A stretch of DNA of 64,000 nt from Phytophthora colocasiae (GCA_018806915.1 JAGKQI010000091.1:3100001-3164000), one strand, 5' to 3'. Shown: positions 44,358 through 55,415, numbered from the stretch's first letter. The notes: generated by a model from the letters alone, not told the origin. Numbers and translations are program-made.

Positions 44358-45435
44358 GAACATCACGACCTTGGGCAGGTAAGTGTCAAACTGTTTTGTT
44401 CGATATTAAAGCATTCAAATAAACTCATTCAATCTACTAGACATTCGTTCGGCAGACTTCTCGAACGCTTCACTCTTTTCTACAGTATTCCACAGTACAG
44501 ACCAAAAGGCGGGAAATCGCGGAGTTACAGCACCACCACCAAGTTCTGGGACTTCTCTTAGCCTTCTACGTTGGGTCGATGGAGCACAAGTCGCTGTGTG
44601 CGATGTTTGGGGCTCCTCACTCTACTCTTAGCCGTGTGTTAGCTGAGGCAGAGATCGCAATGAGAGACGCACTCGCTGGTCCCCCCCCCCCCCCCGCTCG
44701 GATTGTCTGGCCGACCCTTGCACGCCAGCAAGCCCTTGCTCGACTTACAGCTCATCGTGAGCCAATGCATCAGTTCACATGGGGTTTATCGATAACAAGA
44801 ATTACAGGGTGAGTGATTTTCTCTACGATTTTGAAGTTTTCGTTTCTGACACAACGTTTACCATCGCAGGTCCAGGAGCCATCCCAGCGCGACGTTCAGA
44901 ACGCTCACTATAACGGGTGGCTTCACAACGTTTTTGTGACTGGCACCTTGCGCTTTAGTGCTGATGGGCTCATTGTTTGCACAACTGTCCCGGGAGCTGG
45001 AACGACGCGGACACAAGCTTTGCTTTTCGTGAGAGGCTTCGGGATCCGCAACTGAATCCGGACAAAAGGTATGGCGTGGTCGTCGACAGTGCATTTCCAC
45101 GCTCCGACGACATGGTAGGCCGTATCTTAACGCCTCTCAAAGAGGGCAATTTGGGCGGTGTCTTACCTTCGCTTCGAGAAACCGCACAGATGAAGTCGGC
45201 CGCTATAACGTCTATTCGACAAGCCGCAGAGTGGGAAATGGGGTCGGTGGAGAAGGTCTACCACCGACTCCTTCACCCACTTCCACACGATAAAGAGAAG
45301 CGTCAGTTGCATTTAGACAACTTGTTTAGACTAGCTAACTATCGTGTTAGAACTGAGGAGGTTAGTCAAATAAGGACAACTTGGATGCACGGCAGGGTAG
45401 ATAACATGCAGATATACATGGAGACTCATATGTAA
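44358..45435 (+). pseudogene. PIF/Harbinger transposase, main part
   Basis: Continues 2312-2497 after the C insertion. The exon ends LGQ/R at a 62-bp intron (44379-44440, GTAAGT to CTAG); joined, the protein reads TTLGRHSFGRLLERFTLFY. A shift near 44510 leads to ELQHHHQVLGLLLAFYVGS and LFGVP-like MFGAPHSTLSRVL, then a 61-bp intron (44809-44869, GTGAGT to GCAG), just before which one base is missing in what should be FIDNKNYR. After it come VQEPSQRDVQNAHYNGWLHN, PGSWNDADTSFAF and VVDSAFP, the DDE_4 signatures, and an Arg-rich tail to 45435. It would cut and join the element DNA in the nucleus. The convergent gene at 45467-47022 is the Myb/SANT partner expected for this superfamily. Confidence 0.85.
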
Positions 45436-45466
45436 ATGTGTTCGTAGAGACTCCATGTTAGAAAGC

Positions 45467-47022
45467 TTACTGCTTCTGCATGATGCTCAACACCAGCATC
45501 ATCTGCTCGTGACGTTGGCGTGACTCGATGCGTTCGAGTTCTAGTCTCTCTTCGAAACGGCGGCGACTCTCTTCCCATTCCTGGGCTAAGTTCTGTTCTC
45601 TCAGAGCTTCCTGACGACGCAGCTCATCACGTTCTTCTCCAGCGAGGACATATCCTGTTGTCAACGTTGCTCGGCTTCTTCCGTCTCTTGTCAACGTAGC
45701 ATCTTCCTCTCATCTCGTTCAATTCTCTCGGCTTCGTTCCTCTCGCTCGTCTCTACGCCTACGTTCTTTCGCTTCGGCATGACGATCGCTGTCTTTCTGG
45801 AATAACAAGAGCATTCGCATTATGTCATCGCCTGAGGATGACAGCTTGGCGCTGATGTCACGTTGGATCTCTTCCATGCGCTTTTTTGCCCAACTTCGCC
45901 TGTCTTCGAGTACGACGACGATTCTTGTCGGCCAATGTCTGATACAGGCCTTTCCCCGTTGTCGTTGGTTTGGCTTGGAGTGAATGGGGCGATGTTGTCT
46001 CTCACTACTCTCAAATCTTCGCCTCCAAGACGGTCACTCGAAACGCTAAGGCAACGATGTGCGTTGGCTTCCTCTGCATCCAATGTAGCTCTAGCAGGAT
46101 CTCAATGCAGTGGCGGCCCATCGGGTGTGGCCACTGTGGGCACTGGTTCTCGTCTCGCACGCCTCGGTCTTCCTGGTGTCCGCTTTTTGGGTCATAATTC
46201 GCGATGGGGCCGATGATCGGGGGTTGTCTTGGTCCGACTGTGTCAGTGCTTCGAGGGGACTATCGTTATCAGCACCTTCATTGTTCGCTACCGAATTGAC
46301 CGAGTTATTTGCTGCTTCATCATTAACCATGGCCGTCCCGTTGGTACCTTCATTTCCCCTGAGGTCGTACACATCGGCTAGTCTGGCATCGATGAAACCA
46401 TAGCGATCGGTCATAATGGCAGCATGACTCCTGGGAATCATAGAGTGCTGGTGGCCAGACTCTTCATCTACTCGATCACTGTCAGGAAGTACATCGATAC
46501 TCGACTCGGATTGCACTGTGGACTCGTGTGGGGGTGTTGAAGGGGTCTCTTTATCTTCAGTTCGCCGGTGATAGGACCTGCGATTCACGCCGTTATCCAT
46601 TAGAGTAGGACCTTGATCTTCAGATGCCTCAAGTACATCTCTATCGAGTTCTTCGTCGTCTTCCCCGTCGTCCAGGCCGTCATGAGACGTGTGCGCTCCG
46701 CCCTCAGCCTCTATTTTCAACTGGGCAGACTTTGCCATTACAATAGGCCTTAAGCGAACAGGAACTGCACCGTGTCCTGACGGCTTCGGCTTAGCGTATA
46801 GATTCTTGAACTTGCGGCGTAGTGACTCGACGTCTCGCTCCGGCGTCCCCCTGGCGCGGTTAGTATTGAATCGGACTGCCACCGGCCCCCACATATTTCG
46901 CCCGAGGGGGACGATTTCGTCAACCAGTGAACACAAGAGCATTTGGTCCTGAAGACTGTAGTTGACGTATCCAACGCGACGGCCTCTCTACACCCAGCAG
47001 TATCAGAACCGACATTGAACAT
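45467..47022 (-). pseudogene. Myb/SANT-like protein, partner gene of the Harbinger transposase
   Basis: From ATG 47022, with a frame change near 46945, the N-terminal domain reads NYSLQDQMLLCSLVDEIVPL, then GRNMWGPVAVRFN, RARGTPERDVESLRRKFKN and LYAKPKPSGHGAVP, the SANT-like domain that I recall as DUF6818 in oomycete annotation. Next come an acidic, Ser/Asp-rich middle and, in other frames (46083-45820 and 45694-45467), a C-terminal coiled coil of Glu/Arg (RRFEERLELERIESRQRHEQ). Harbinger elements typically encode such a DNA-binding protein beside the transposase; it helps the transposase enter the nucleus and bind the element ends. At least two frameshifts make it non-functional. It ends 32 bases from the transposase end, tail to tail. 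Confidence 0.78.
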
Positions 47023-47220
47023 TAGATATCAACTCTTCTTACCCCTGTCATGTATGTGGTCTGTAGCGATGAGAACGACTGGGAGAAGGGCGAAAAAGAA
47101 ATGGCAATTGATTCGAGATTCCAGCAAAAAAAACCTCGTTTTAACGGTGCAAATCACTCGTTTTCATTATTGGGAGATACTCTCGAATAAAACCTCGACC
47201 TCTCAGAAGAAATATTTGAT

Positions 47221-47350
47221 TCACTTGAGTCGAGATCCTGTAGACTTAGCCGTAAGGCGTAACATTTTGGCCTGGCGCCGTAGCGAGTCCTCGTCCTGTT
47301 CGGGCGTGTTCGTGTCGCGATTGGCGTTGAATATGTGGGCTATGTCTGCC
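47221..47350 (-). pseudogene. Fragment of a second Myb/SANT-like gene
   Basis: About 40 residues (IAHIFNANRDTNTPEQDEDS and LRRQAKMLRLTAKSTG) match the second half of the SANT-like domain at 46800-46900 but are diverged from it. The fragment stops at about 47350, where ABC-transporter sequence begins on the other strand, so this is a recombination joint. Nothing recognisable lies at 47023-47220. Confidence 0.55.
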
Positions 47351-47354
47351 CGCA

Positions 47355-47897
47355 AGAGTTCTGAAAAATCTGATGGACAAGACTCGGATGGCGACCCTGG
47401 CAATTGCTCACCGCTTGAGTTCTATTCGTCGTGCTGACAAGATCATGATGGTGAATGGGGGCCACGTTGTCGGAGAAGGCAACCACGACGAGCTTGTGGT
47501 GATTGAAGATGGCATTTACAGGAAATTGTACACGATTCAGGAAGAAATGACTATAGAAGAAGTGCAAGCTGCTGCTACCGCCCTAGTGGAAGCTGAAAGT
47601 GGACAGCCACAGTCCGGAGGCTTGAGAACCCACAGCAGTCGATCGGTGATCAGTGAACACTTAGAAGAAGAGAAGCTGGTGATTCGGAACAGCGAAGAAA
47701 GCACGAAATCCTTCACAATCTTCGACGCGATGGCGTTTTCCCATCCGGAACGGCCTGCATTCATTGCCGGTATCATTGCAGCCGCAGTTATGGGTCGTTC
47801 TCTACCATCGTCATTGCTCATCGGTTGTCGACGTAAGACAGACAAGATTTGCGCGGAGCAGGGTACCCACCAGAAACAGATCAGCTTGAAGACCTGA
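47355..47897 (+). pseudogene. ABC-B (multidrug type) transporter fragment, internally deleted
   Basis: The frame begins inside the first nucleotide-binding domain (VLKNLMDKTRMATLAIAHRL, then SSIRRADKI with the H-loop His), passes the linker and enters the start of the second membrane domain (FDAMAFSHPERPAFIAGI). At about 47800 it jumps, in another frame, to STIVIAHRLST, the H-loop of the second nucleotide-binding domain. Everything between, about 500 residues in a full transporter, is missing. ABC-B proteins are ATP-driven exporters in the plasma membrane; this piece cannot function. Confidence 0.8.
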
Positions 47898-47995
47898 ACG
47901 ATAGTTGAGTACAGCCATAGTTCGTTACGAAAGATACAGCAAAATTTACAAACTACACTTTAACCCGGGAGATCGAAACCGAAGTCCGCAGCAAA

Positions 47996-49150
47996 TCACT
48001 CGTCTGGGAGATGCAGGAGATCGCGGTGTTGTCGATAGCTATCGTTGGGGAGGGGCTTTCGACATGGAGGTCCAAATAGGTCGAATTTCCCCAGGTATTC
48101 TCCAATCACTTCACCAGGAGGGATTTCAGCTTTAGCCACCACGCCACGCTCTCCAGTCCGCAGGTTCCGAGCAAGAACGAGATCTGGATGCTCGGATAAC
48201 GAATTGCCGAACGAGCCGGCGACCGCGCAATTTCTCTCTTCACAAAATCTGTTCTCACTTGCATTCAAACATGTGAAGGCAGTGCAACGACTGAGGCACC
48301 CACAACCGGCCCCTCCATTGACACCTACGTTTACGTATGGGAAACGCCAATTGCAGTGTATCCACTGCTCTGTCAGGAACTTCACGTCGTCCGGCCACTG
48401 CTCTTCGACCCATTTATCCCGACACCGCGGTAATACCAACGCGGTCTGCAGTTTCCGTGGGGTGCACGTCTTTATCGGCAAAGTTCGATGTGGCGAATGC
48501 TCGTTTTGTCGTGGCTATGGAGTAAGCGATAATCGTGATCTTATCGCTTTACGAGGAGGTGGCGGTGGGGACCTCGAGGTAGATCCCGGAGACCGTAGAC
48601 CAGATATGAAGCGTAACGCCTCGGAATCATATCCATCTGACTCATACGCGTCAGCGAACCAGGCAGGAATCTCGCCGTCTGGGGTGCGCGGTGTTGCAGT
48701 CCGCATTTTGTGCGTAGGGGTAGTAGGGAGTGGAGACAAAGCTGCAGACTGCGATCACACCCGTTGTGACGGTGACGCAACAGGCGGATCTGGCCGTGGT
48801 GACCATAGCCCTGACGAAGTGGACTGGGGAGAAGGAACAACGACAGTAGATTGTGACCGCTTTTCATGAGACCAAATAGCTATGATTGAAGCATTGGAGA
48901 CGTCCGAACATGGGGAGGATCGCTTGTTATCCGCGTTGAGCCGCCACACTATTGATTCACATGACTCCTGCGAAGCTTGGGCGACATGAACTGGAGAAGC
49001 AAGAGAGAAGTCGGCTATAGGTTTAAATTTAATTGTCGCCGCTTGGATGACGCGAGGAAAAAGGGTACTTCTGAGGTGCTTTGTCCGAGCTCCAACAGCA
49101 GGAGAAGTTGATCCAGAACTGCGTTTCTTGGCTGCCCTGGAACGCAACAT
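47996..49150 (-). pseudogene. SET-domain protein (histone methyltransferase-like), truncated
   Basis: From ATG 49150 a low-complexity N-terminus (RSRAAKKRSSGSTS) runs to TGA at 48755 and TAG at about 48515, both in frame. From 48481 the protein is recognisable: WVEEQWPDDVKFLTEQWIHC, then a Cys-rich pre-SET/AWS-like segment (GCGCLSRCTAF, NRFCEERNC) and the start of SET (ARNLRTGERGVVAKAEIPPG, EVIGEYLGKFDLFG). The catalytic NHS.C and Tyr motifs of SET are absent: the homology ends at about 48000. SET proteins methylate histone lysines. Decayed copies of this type are frequent in oomycetes, as far as I recall. The stops may be CGA-to-TGA and CAG-to-TAG changes. Confidence 0.72.
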
Positions 49151-49153
49151 CAA

Positions 49154-49705
49154 AACAGCAAGTAGATTAAGACAAATGAAAAGCTAAATGTACAGCAGAC
49201 ATCCAACCTGAGGATCCTCACACGTTCTGTACCGTGGTTGTCGTGGATGACAGAAACTCTCGGAGTGAGGAGAGCTGAATTCACGCGCACGCATGATACC
49301 GCTCCAAGGTACCGGCAACTTCAACCAGGCATTTCTACTTTGAGGTAGTTTAATGCAAATAGTAAAACTAAGGTGCTTTATTTAATGCAGTAGCAAGTTG
49401 AGGGGCTATAAAAAGATAATTGTTTGGTCCGACATCTTTTTGGTAGGACCGAGAACGCGTGACTCGCACCGCATTTCCACTACGTGGAACCAAAAATGTG
49501 GGGCAGCACCTCAAAAGTAGGGAAATGACACAAGTTACGGTAGAAACACAAAACGAATGCCGGGTCTTTCACATCTGCTCATTCTCTGAACCAACGCACA
49601 AACAGGCGTGGCGGCTGATCTGAACAGCCAACCAGCACTCGTGGAGTCCAAATGTCGCAGTAGGGTGCCAGACGATCGGCAGGGAGCTCTCCCTTCCAGC
49701 CGAGA
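49154..49705. other. Gap without a clear gene
   Basis: No coding region that I trust. On the minus strand 49836-49579 an 85-codon frame (LGWKGELPADRLAPYCDIW) looks protein-like, but it overlaps the antisense of the transposase N-terminus. The left end of the SWIM-type transposon should lie here; I could not find an inverted repeat for it. Confidence 0.35.
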
Positions 49706-51373
49706 ATGCAAGGAAACATGCCGAGGCGCATCGCTTGGCGAGAGGTGGCGATCAGCGTGGATGCGGTAGATACAGACACTGTACTGAGCGAAATGTTCTC
49801 CTTCAAGATGACGAAGAGCAACTCCATGGCCTGCACGGCCTGCTCGGACGTCGCTCCGCATCAGATGCGCTACAGATTGCTGGCGTGCAATTCTGCAGCC
49901 TGCGATTCTGGTGCTGTGTTTCCCTGCCCCTGGCGGGGCAAGACGCTGACTTGTCTTAAAAGCGAGGAAGTGTCTATCTACGAGTTCGACGAGCACGCCT
50001 CTGGTGCTTCCTCGCCCAAGAAGAAGAAACTGACGAGCACACAAAAGGAGTTCTGTCGCGAGCTGACTAACCACCACCTTCACCCCATGCGAATTCGCCA
50101 CGCAATGGCTCGCAAGTTTGACACCGCGCTTGAGGATCTTCCAGCACTGAGCACCGTGCAGAACTTCGTCAACCACTACTCGCGAACGTACCTCGTGAAT
50201 AACGACCGTGTCGACGACCTGAGGGATTGGATCCATGCTAGCGCTTTCACTGGTGCGGAACCGATGACGCAGGCGTTCACCTTTGGCTGGGATTTGGATC
50301 GCGACGGCAAGCCCATCGTAGGCAACGGCTTAGACGAACGTCCGTTCATCGTAGGCCTCACAATCAAGGCACTAGTTCAGAGGCTCACGGTTCCACCCGA
50401 AAGTTTCATTTTGCACGTTGATGCCATGTACAAGATGAATTTCGGCGGGTACCCGGAGCTCGTGGTGGGGATGTCTGATCGCTCGCGCGGTTTCCATCTC
50501 GTAGCACTCTTCATTGCGGCGCAGGAGACACAAGACGTCATTAAGCGCACCCTCATGGCGCTGCGCAGGTTGCACTTCTGGATCACTTCGCGCGGGCTGG
50601 TGGTCAAGTACACCCTGGCCGACGCCGATCACGCCTAGTTCAACGCGCTGACGGCCGTTTTTAGCGGTGCTGGACAACTTCAAACACTCGTGTGTTTTTT
50701 CCACGTCGTGGAGAAGGTCTAAAATGCCATCAAGGGATTTCCCTCGCTTGTGGCGAGGGCAACAGTGAAAGACCTGTATGACTTACACTTCGCGCGGAGC
50801 AAAACGCAGTTTTTCGAGATGCGGGATCACGTTCTACGCAAGTGGAGAGCTCAGCGTTTCCTGTGGAACTTCACGCAGTACATGTGCGCCCAGTGGCTTT
50901 TTGGGCGCTTTAGTACGTGGCAGATCTACGCTAAACCTATTGGATTTGCCTCTACAAACAATAAAGCAAAGGCTACTTGGGCAAGTGGAACGACAATACT
51001 CGAAACTCCATGCGCTGGAGCCTCGCGCACCCTTCAGGTTCAGTCACGCCTCAGCGTTGTTCCCAACAAACGGTCGGAAGAAGCTATCGCGGTTTCGGCT
51101 CAAATGGGGTCCAACTATGCCCGCATGGAAGTGGAAGGGCAGCCTTGGAGCGGGTGGGTCGTAGCGATCGACCGCAAGTGGTGCGGATGCAGCTACTGGT
51201 TCGCGTTTGGCTCTTGCGTTCACGTGCTTTTCGCGACGCGAAGCTTAGGCTACATCGATGCCACCGGTTACGAGGTGCTCGTGAGTCGCAAGAAGTCCAA
51301 ACGTAAGCGACAGACCTTGAACGCTCTTGAAGGATGTAGGCCCTTGTCGGTGGGTCCAGCTCTGACTTTCTAA
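49706..51373 (+). pseudogene. MULE transposase with SWIM zinc finger
   Basis: The frame from ATG 49706 has a Cys-rich N-terminus (CTACSDVAPHQMRY, CPWRGKT), a DNA-binding-like middle (TSTQKEFCRELTNHHLHPMR) and the MULE catalytic region (FILHVDAMYKMNFGGYPELV as the first Asp, TLADADHA as the second). Two in-frame stops follow, TAG at 50636 and TAA at about 50720, with CFFHVVEKV between them, the H-C motif region. The frame is open again from 50750. The SWIM finger is CGCSYWFAFGSCVH at about 51180-51225, and a Lys/Arg tail (RKKSKRKR) could be a nuclear signal. At least one frameshift lies near 50950-51000. Enzymes of this class cut and join Mutator-like elements. Confidence 0.8.
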
Positions 51374-51711
51374 CTCGTCCAGGGTACAGCTAATCGCCAC
51401 TAGAGCTGGCCCGAGCACATAATAGCGTTGCCCTCTCTACAGGCCACTTACTTACTTACCTCCGGAGGTAGCTGGGAAAATGAGAGGGGCGTCATCGGCT
51501 GGGTGCAGGTGCTGGGTGCGACGGAAGCGCTCAGCTTGGCTTGGTGGCCGGATATTTGAGTGAGTACCGAACGGCGTTCTCTCACTCGCACCACCTTCGC
51601 GCAACAGCACTTCGGAAGACCCATCAGTGTCTCACGGCGCGAAATGAGGCCGCGACGCACTGGCGATGTCGTTTTGTGCGATGTACATGGTGTGTTTTTC
51701 AGATTCCAACG
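51374..51711. other. Gap between two MULE remnants
   Basis: I see no gene here. The sequence ends at the inverted repeat of the next element. No target duplication flanks that repeat. Confidence 0.4.
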
Positions 51712-51770
51712 GAGGAATTAAACTAGCTAAGTAGACTGGGCCAATATGGAAAAACGTAAGTAGGTTGGAG
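51712..51770 (+). repeat. Left terminal inverted repeat of the MULE
   Basis: Begins GAGGAATTAAAC and ends GGTTGGAG; the complement is at 55263-55321 with one mismatch in 59. Confidence 0.9.
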
Positions 51771-51891
51771 ATCTACTTATAAGTACTCAAAGAGAAAAAT
51801 AAATCGAAGGATTTAGAATAAGAACTCGAAAACATGAACAAGATTACGACGGCGACAGGTTTCTTTGCTATCGCATAAGTAGGTTGCTCAC

Positions 51892-52481
51892 TTGTCAAAT
51901 TCCCAACATGCCATCCAGTACGTCTCTTCTCGCATCCCGCGCCTACTTTGTGGCCACCAGTTAGCTCGCGGCAGCATCCGCGCACACGTTGGGAAACGGA
52001 CGTACATCGAGCGCCGTTTCCTTGAGCTAAACCGCCAGCGGAGAGAGGCAGCGGCAAGACCAAAACAAGAATATAATCGTCAATATTCACAGGCAAGGCG
52101 CGAAGCCATTGCTCTCCTCGCCATGCGCGTTATTGGCATCGGCCACGAACTTTCACCACCTCCAGTTCAACCTCAATCAACACTGCCGGCCCCACAAACC
52201 CTTCGGAACCTCTCACCCCCGCTCCAGCAAACCCAATATCTCCAAGACACACAAGGCTCCCTCCCCCTCCACCTCCGGTCATTGTCGACCTTACAACGGA
52301 GGACACCAGCAATCCTAGCAGTTTTACATGCCCGGTGTGTTTAGAGGAACATGTCTGCGCCGTACCATTTCGGTCATGTCGACACGCAATGTGTAGCGAA
52401 TGCGTGTCCATTCATATTGGACACGCGCTAGCTGAAAATGTCGAAGCTCGATGCCCACTTTGCAGGGTAAACATTCTACTT
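51892..52481 (+). pseudogene. RING-finger protein carried by the MULE
   Basis: The C-terminal frame (about 52143-52481) reads FTCPVCLEEHVCAVPFRSCR, HAMCSECVSIHIGHALA and ARCPLCRVNILL-stop, a complete C3HC4-type RING with C-x2-C, C-x-H-x3-C-x2-C and C-P-L-C. RING proteins are E3 ubiquitin ligases: they bring an E2 enzyme to a substrate. The preceding Pro/Ser/Thr region contains VIVDLTTED, which resembles a SUMO-interaction motif, as in SUMO-targeted ligases. An N-terminal frame from 51892 is basic and helical (LELNRQRREAAARPKQEYNR); the two frames differ, so there is a shift or an intron at about 52140-52160. No early ATG is obvious. The gene lies inside the inverted repeats, opposite to the transposase. 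Confidence 0.6.
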
Positions 52482-52629
52482 TAAATCATTTTCGCGTCGT
52501 ATTCAGCTTTGATAACTTTTTAAAATAAATATAAAAATATGCGTGTCAATACTGGAGTGCATGAAAAAGTTATCCTTTCAAATCTTTGCAAATTTTAACC
52601 AATAAGAAACGATTTCTTATTCTGAATCA

Positions 52630-52770
52630 AATCGTACGACTAGTAAAAATTAGACGTACTATTGTGTGATTTCGTACGACTTCAAATTTTGTATTTGTAC
52701 GATACAAATTACGACATCGTACGATTCGAATGAATAATGTATTGTTTAAGCTGTTAATCGTACGTTTTTT
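52630..52770. repeat. TCGTACGA palindrome cluster, left
   Basis: Exact TCGTACGA at 52632, 52672 and 52717, with near copies at about 52696 and 52757. The flanking 480-bp AT-rich stretch (52482-52958) has no gene. The cluster lies past the 3' end of the transposase gene. Confidence 0.75.
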
Positions 52771-52958
52771 CACAGCGCGTGTATCATTGTGTCATAGCAA
52801 CCTGTGGTGATGCCGCTGATCCTGGTCGAGCGCTTATGTTTTGATTTGGGCCCTGGTTTTCTGCCCCGCTTACCGAGTTCTTCCTCCGCGATCACAACGT
52901 CTGAATACCGAATCGTTTTTTCTTGTTTAATTCCTGATGTACGAACTTGAGGTAGAAA

Positions 52959-54720
52959 TTAATAGAAGTATGTAGCTTGGTACGTCGACGAAGTATGGGC
53001 TGTAAAGTCGAAAAGTTCCGTAATGTGAGTACCATGGTGGATCGCTGCCTTTATCGCGTGCACACACGGAAAACGCTCGTCTTGCCACCTTCTGTACGTG
53101 CGTTCATGCTCATGAAGATTTACGGTCCTCCACATGTGTGCGTGGTCTGGTCGGGTGCTAACATCAGTAAAGCGTACCATGTATTGTCCCTCGAGGCACG
53201 GTACGATATGTAGTGCCTTTGTCAAGACAAGCAGCCGCTCCAGTTTTGCTTCGTATACAGAAGCCAACTCTTGAAGCCTTTCACCACCAGGGAATTAAGC
53301 GGGCGGATGCGTGGTTGAGCTGTTCCCTCTACAAGCTTCGCGACGCCGGTCTGCAAATTGCTCAACAACTTTAAGAAAGTATTGCTCGAACGCTTGTTTT
53401 GGATAAGATCTTCTGCATGAATTGCCGAGCCATTTATTCGCTGATTCCGACAAGTTTGAGGTTACTTCGTCGTAAGACGGTTGATTGTGTGATTCGTTAA
53501 ACGCGTAAGTAACCCAATATGCCTTGTCGATCCCATTTAAGTAATCGACTGCTAGCAGTCGAGTATCAACGAGCCGTGAGCTGTAGTAGTTGTAGTCGTT
53601 TTCACACTCGCTTCTTGCCATCTGAAAGATCGGTGCTTGTTCGTTGGGCGTGAGCTTCGAACCCTTCTTTTCAACATTGGTGATAATATGTCGAACGCAA
53701 AATCGGTGCCCATAGCCACCGTACACCTCTGACACCGATGCAAGAAGACCTTTCTGTCGATCCGATACAAACACTGGTTTCCACATGGATTCAAAAGTGC
53801 TGAATGCTGTTTTATCTCTTTTACGAATCAGATCCAGTTGTCGTAATCTTCTTGCATCACCAGGGCCAACCCAAACACGATGATGTGGCCATGCATATCC
53901 TTTGTCGTAGCAAGCAGATACACAACGCGTTTGTTCATGTCTGCTTTGAGGTGTGTTCCGTCCAGACCAATAACGTGCTTGCAGTGTTGAGAAGCCTGTA
54001 AACAAGAACTGGGGAACACGCATACTCTTTTGAAAACACCGTCGGGAGTCTTCTCAAAGTTGAAATGCGTCTTGGGGTTTCCTTTGGCCACCATTCCTAT
54101 ATACGGCTCCAGCTTTTGGTAACATTCTAACACATTCTAACATGTCACCTTGAAGTTTCTCCAACAGTTGACGTTTGATCTTCGAAGCAGTTTTGGCGAT
54201 TAGTAGAGATCTGCTTTGAAAGTAGGAAATCCAGTATTGAGTTTCCCTTTACGGTTTCCCACGCTCCACTGTACGCGGGTAACATTTCTCGCTCAACCAG
54301 ACCTTTCATGACACTAAAGGGTACATCATGGCGGCGCTGTCGTGTCGTTTCATGAGCCAGAGCTCCCTCGACAAATGTATCTTTTTGAAATCCAGCCTGT
54401 CGATAGTGATCATGAGCCAAGCACATACGTGTTATCTTCCACCGCTCGGATGCCATAAACTGTGCAATTGGGTCTGCTTTCTTTGAAATGCTGTTGTTGA
54501 CCTTTCAGTAATTTGCACACGTACCGAGCGTTGCCTTCTCGCTGATCTTTGTGCCAGCTGCTGTAGCCAACCTTCAAAGAGAAACCAACTTTTCGCGCAT
54601 ATTCCCTGCATCGCTGTTGAAGCACGGTCCGAGACTCAAAACTTTCTGGAGCAAGATTTCTTCCGTTGTCGTAAAACAGAACCAAACGTGGCCAGATCTC
54701 GCCGATCCATTCCAACACTT
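52959..54720 (-). pseudogene. MULE (MuDR-like) transposase
   Basis: The N-terminal part (54718-54410, then 54456-54145) has a FAR1/MuDR-like start (FESRTVLQQRCREYARKVGF) and a helical region. The catalytic core spans two frames: VIGLDGTHLKADMNKRVVYL (first Asp) at about 54000-53940, the frame then changing near 53825; FESMWKPVFVSDRQKGLLAS (second Asp), HRFCVRHIITNVEKKGSK (C-x2-H) and SESANKWLGNS near the Glu region. A SWIM finger follows in a further frame at about 53090 (RRWQDERFPCVHAIKAAI). Weak coding signal continues upstream to about 55050 (Ser/Pro-rich). It would cut and rejoin the element at its inverted repeats. Frame changes near 54720, 54430, 53825 and 53280 make it non-functional, unless some are short introns. 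Confidence 0.8.
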
Positions 54721-55123
54721 AAGTTCTCTCGCAGAAGCCTCAATTCCCGTAAGGTTTTAACATCGTCAGCATTAAGCGAACCGATAGACAAGGCTGACTG
54801 AGCTGCGCTTAGAGCCTCTTTTGGAGCAGATACTTCATCTGTAGAAGCTGACTTTGATGTAGGAAGTAGTGGCTCTCCTACGATGACAGTCCGGTTTGGT
54901 TGGCTGGCTGTTGGACCAACACTATCTCGAATGCTGTCTTCAATTGAACCGGCAGGTAGTTCACTAGATATGGTAGGAGTAGAGGAAAAAAGGCGGGGCA
55001 GAAACCGCGGCAGCTTGGAAAATGAAAAGTGAGAGGACTCCTTTAAGCACACAAAGTCTAACGACTACGACGTTCTCAGGACGAGAACAATGAAACCTCC
55101 ACGTAGGTTTATTTTCATGTTGG

Positions 55124-55195
55124 GATCGTACGATTCACTATGCCAGCTACATATTAGGAATCGTACGACTATTGAGCGTTTTTAATCGTACGATT
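55124..55195. repeat. TCGTACGA palindrome cluster, right
   Basis: Exact TCGTACGA at 55126, 55161 and 55186, upstream of the transposase gene and 70-140 bp inside the right inverted repeat. It mirrors the left cluster. Confidence 0.75.
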
Positions 55196-55262
55196 GCACA
55201 CAGTTCTAAAAGCACTAAAATTTGGAAATGACTTTATTGTTCCCACCAACTTATACCACAAA

Positions 55263-55321
55263 CTCCAACCTACTTAAGTTTTTCCATATTGGCCCAGTCT
55301 ACTTAGCTAGTTTAATTCCTC
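55263..55321 (-). repeat. Right terminal inverted repeat of the MULE
   Basis: Complement of 51712-51770 with one mismatch. Confidence 0.9.
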
Positions 55322-55415
55322 GATCTGTTTCTAATGTTTCCTCTATCACGTGGTTTTACCCTTTAATGCGACAGACAGATGTCAGGTGATAAAACCTTTT
55401 TATGACAGTCACCCA

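Larger units (their letters stand above)
51712..55321. mobile_element. MULE-type DNA transposon with 59-bp inverted repeats
   Basis: Perfectly placed inverted repeats at 51712-51770 and 55263-55321 differ at one base out of 59. Between them are a RING-finger reading frame (plus, 51892-52481), an AT-rich stretch with TCGTACGA palindromes, a MULE transposase (minus, 52959 to about 54720) and a second TCGTACGA cluster. I see no 9-bp target duplication next to the repeats (ATTCCAACG on the left, GATCTGTTT on the right), so the ends may extend or the flanks have changed. The transposase has several frame changes, so this copy is dead; the near-identical repeats suggest that it moved fairly recently. 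Confidence 0.85.

Noticed and set aside
49579..49836. 85-codon minus-strand frame with LGWKGELPADRLAPYCDIW
   Set aside because: It overlaps the antisense of the transposase start and I cannot tell which strand is real; left unannotated.
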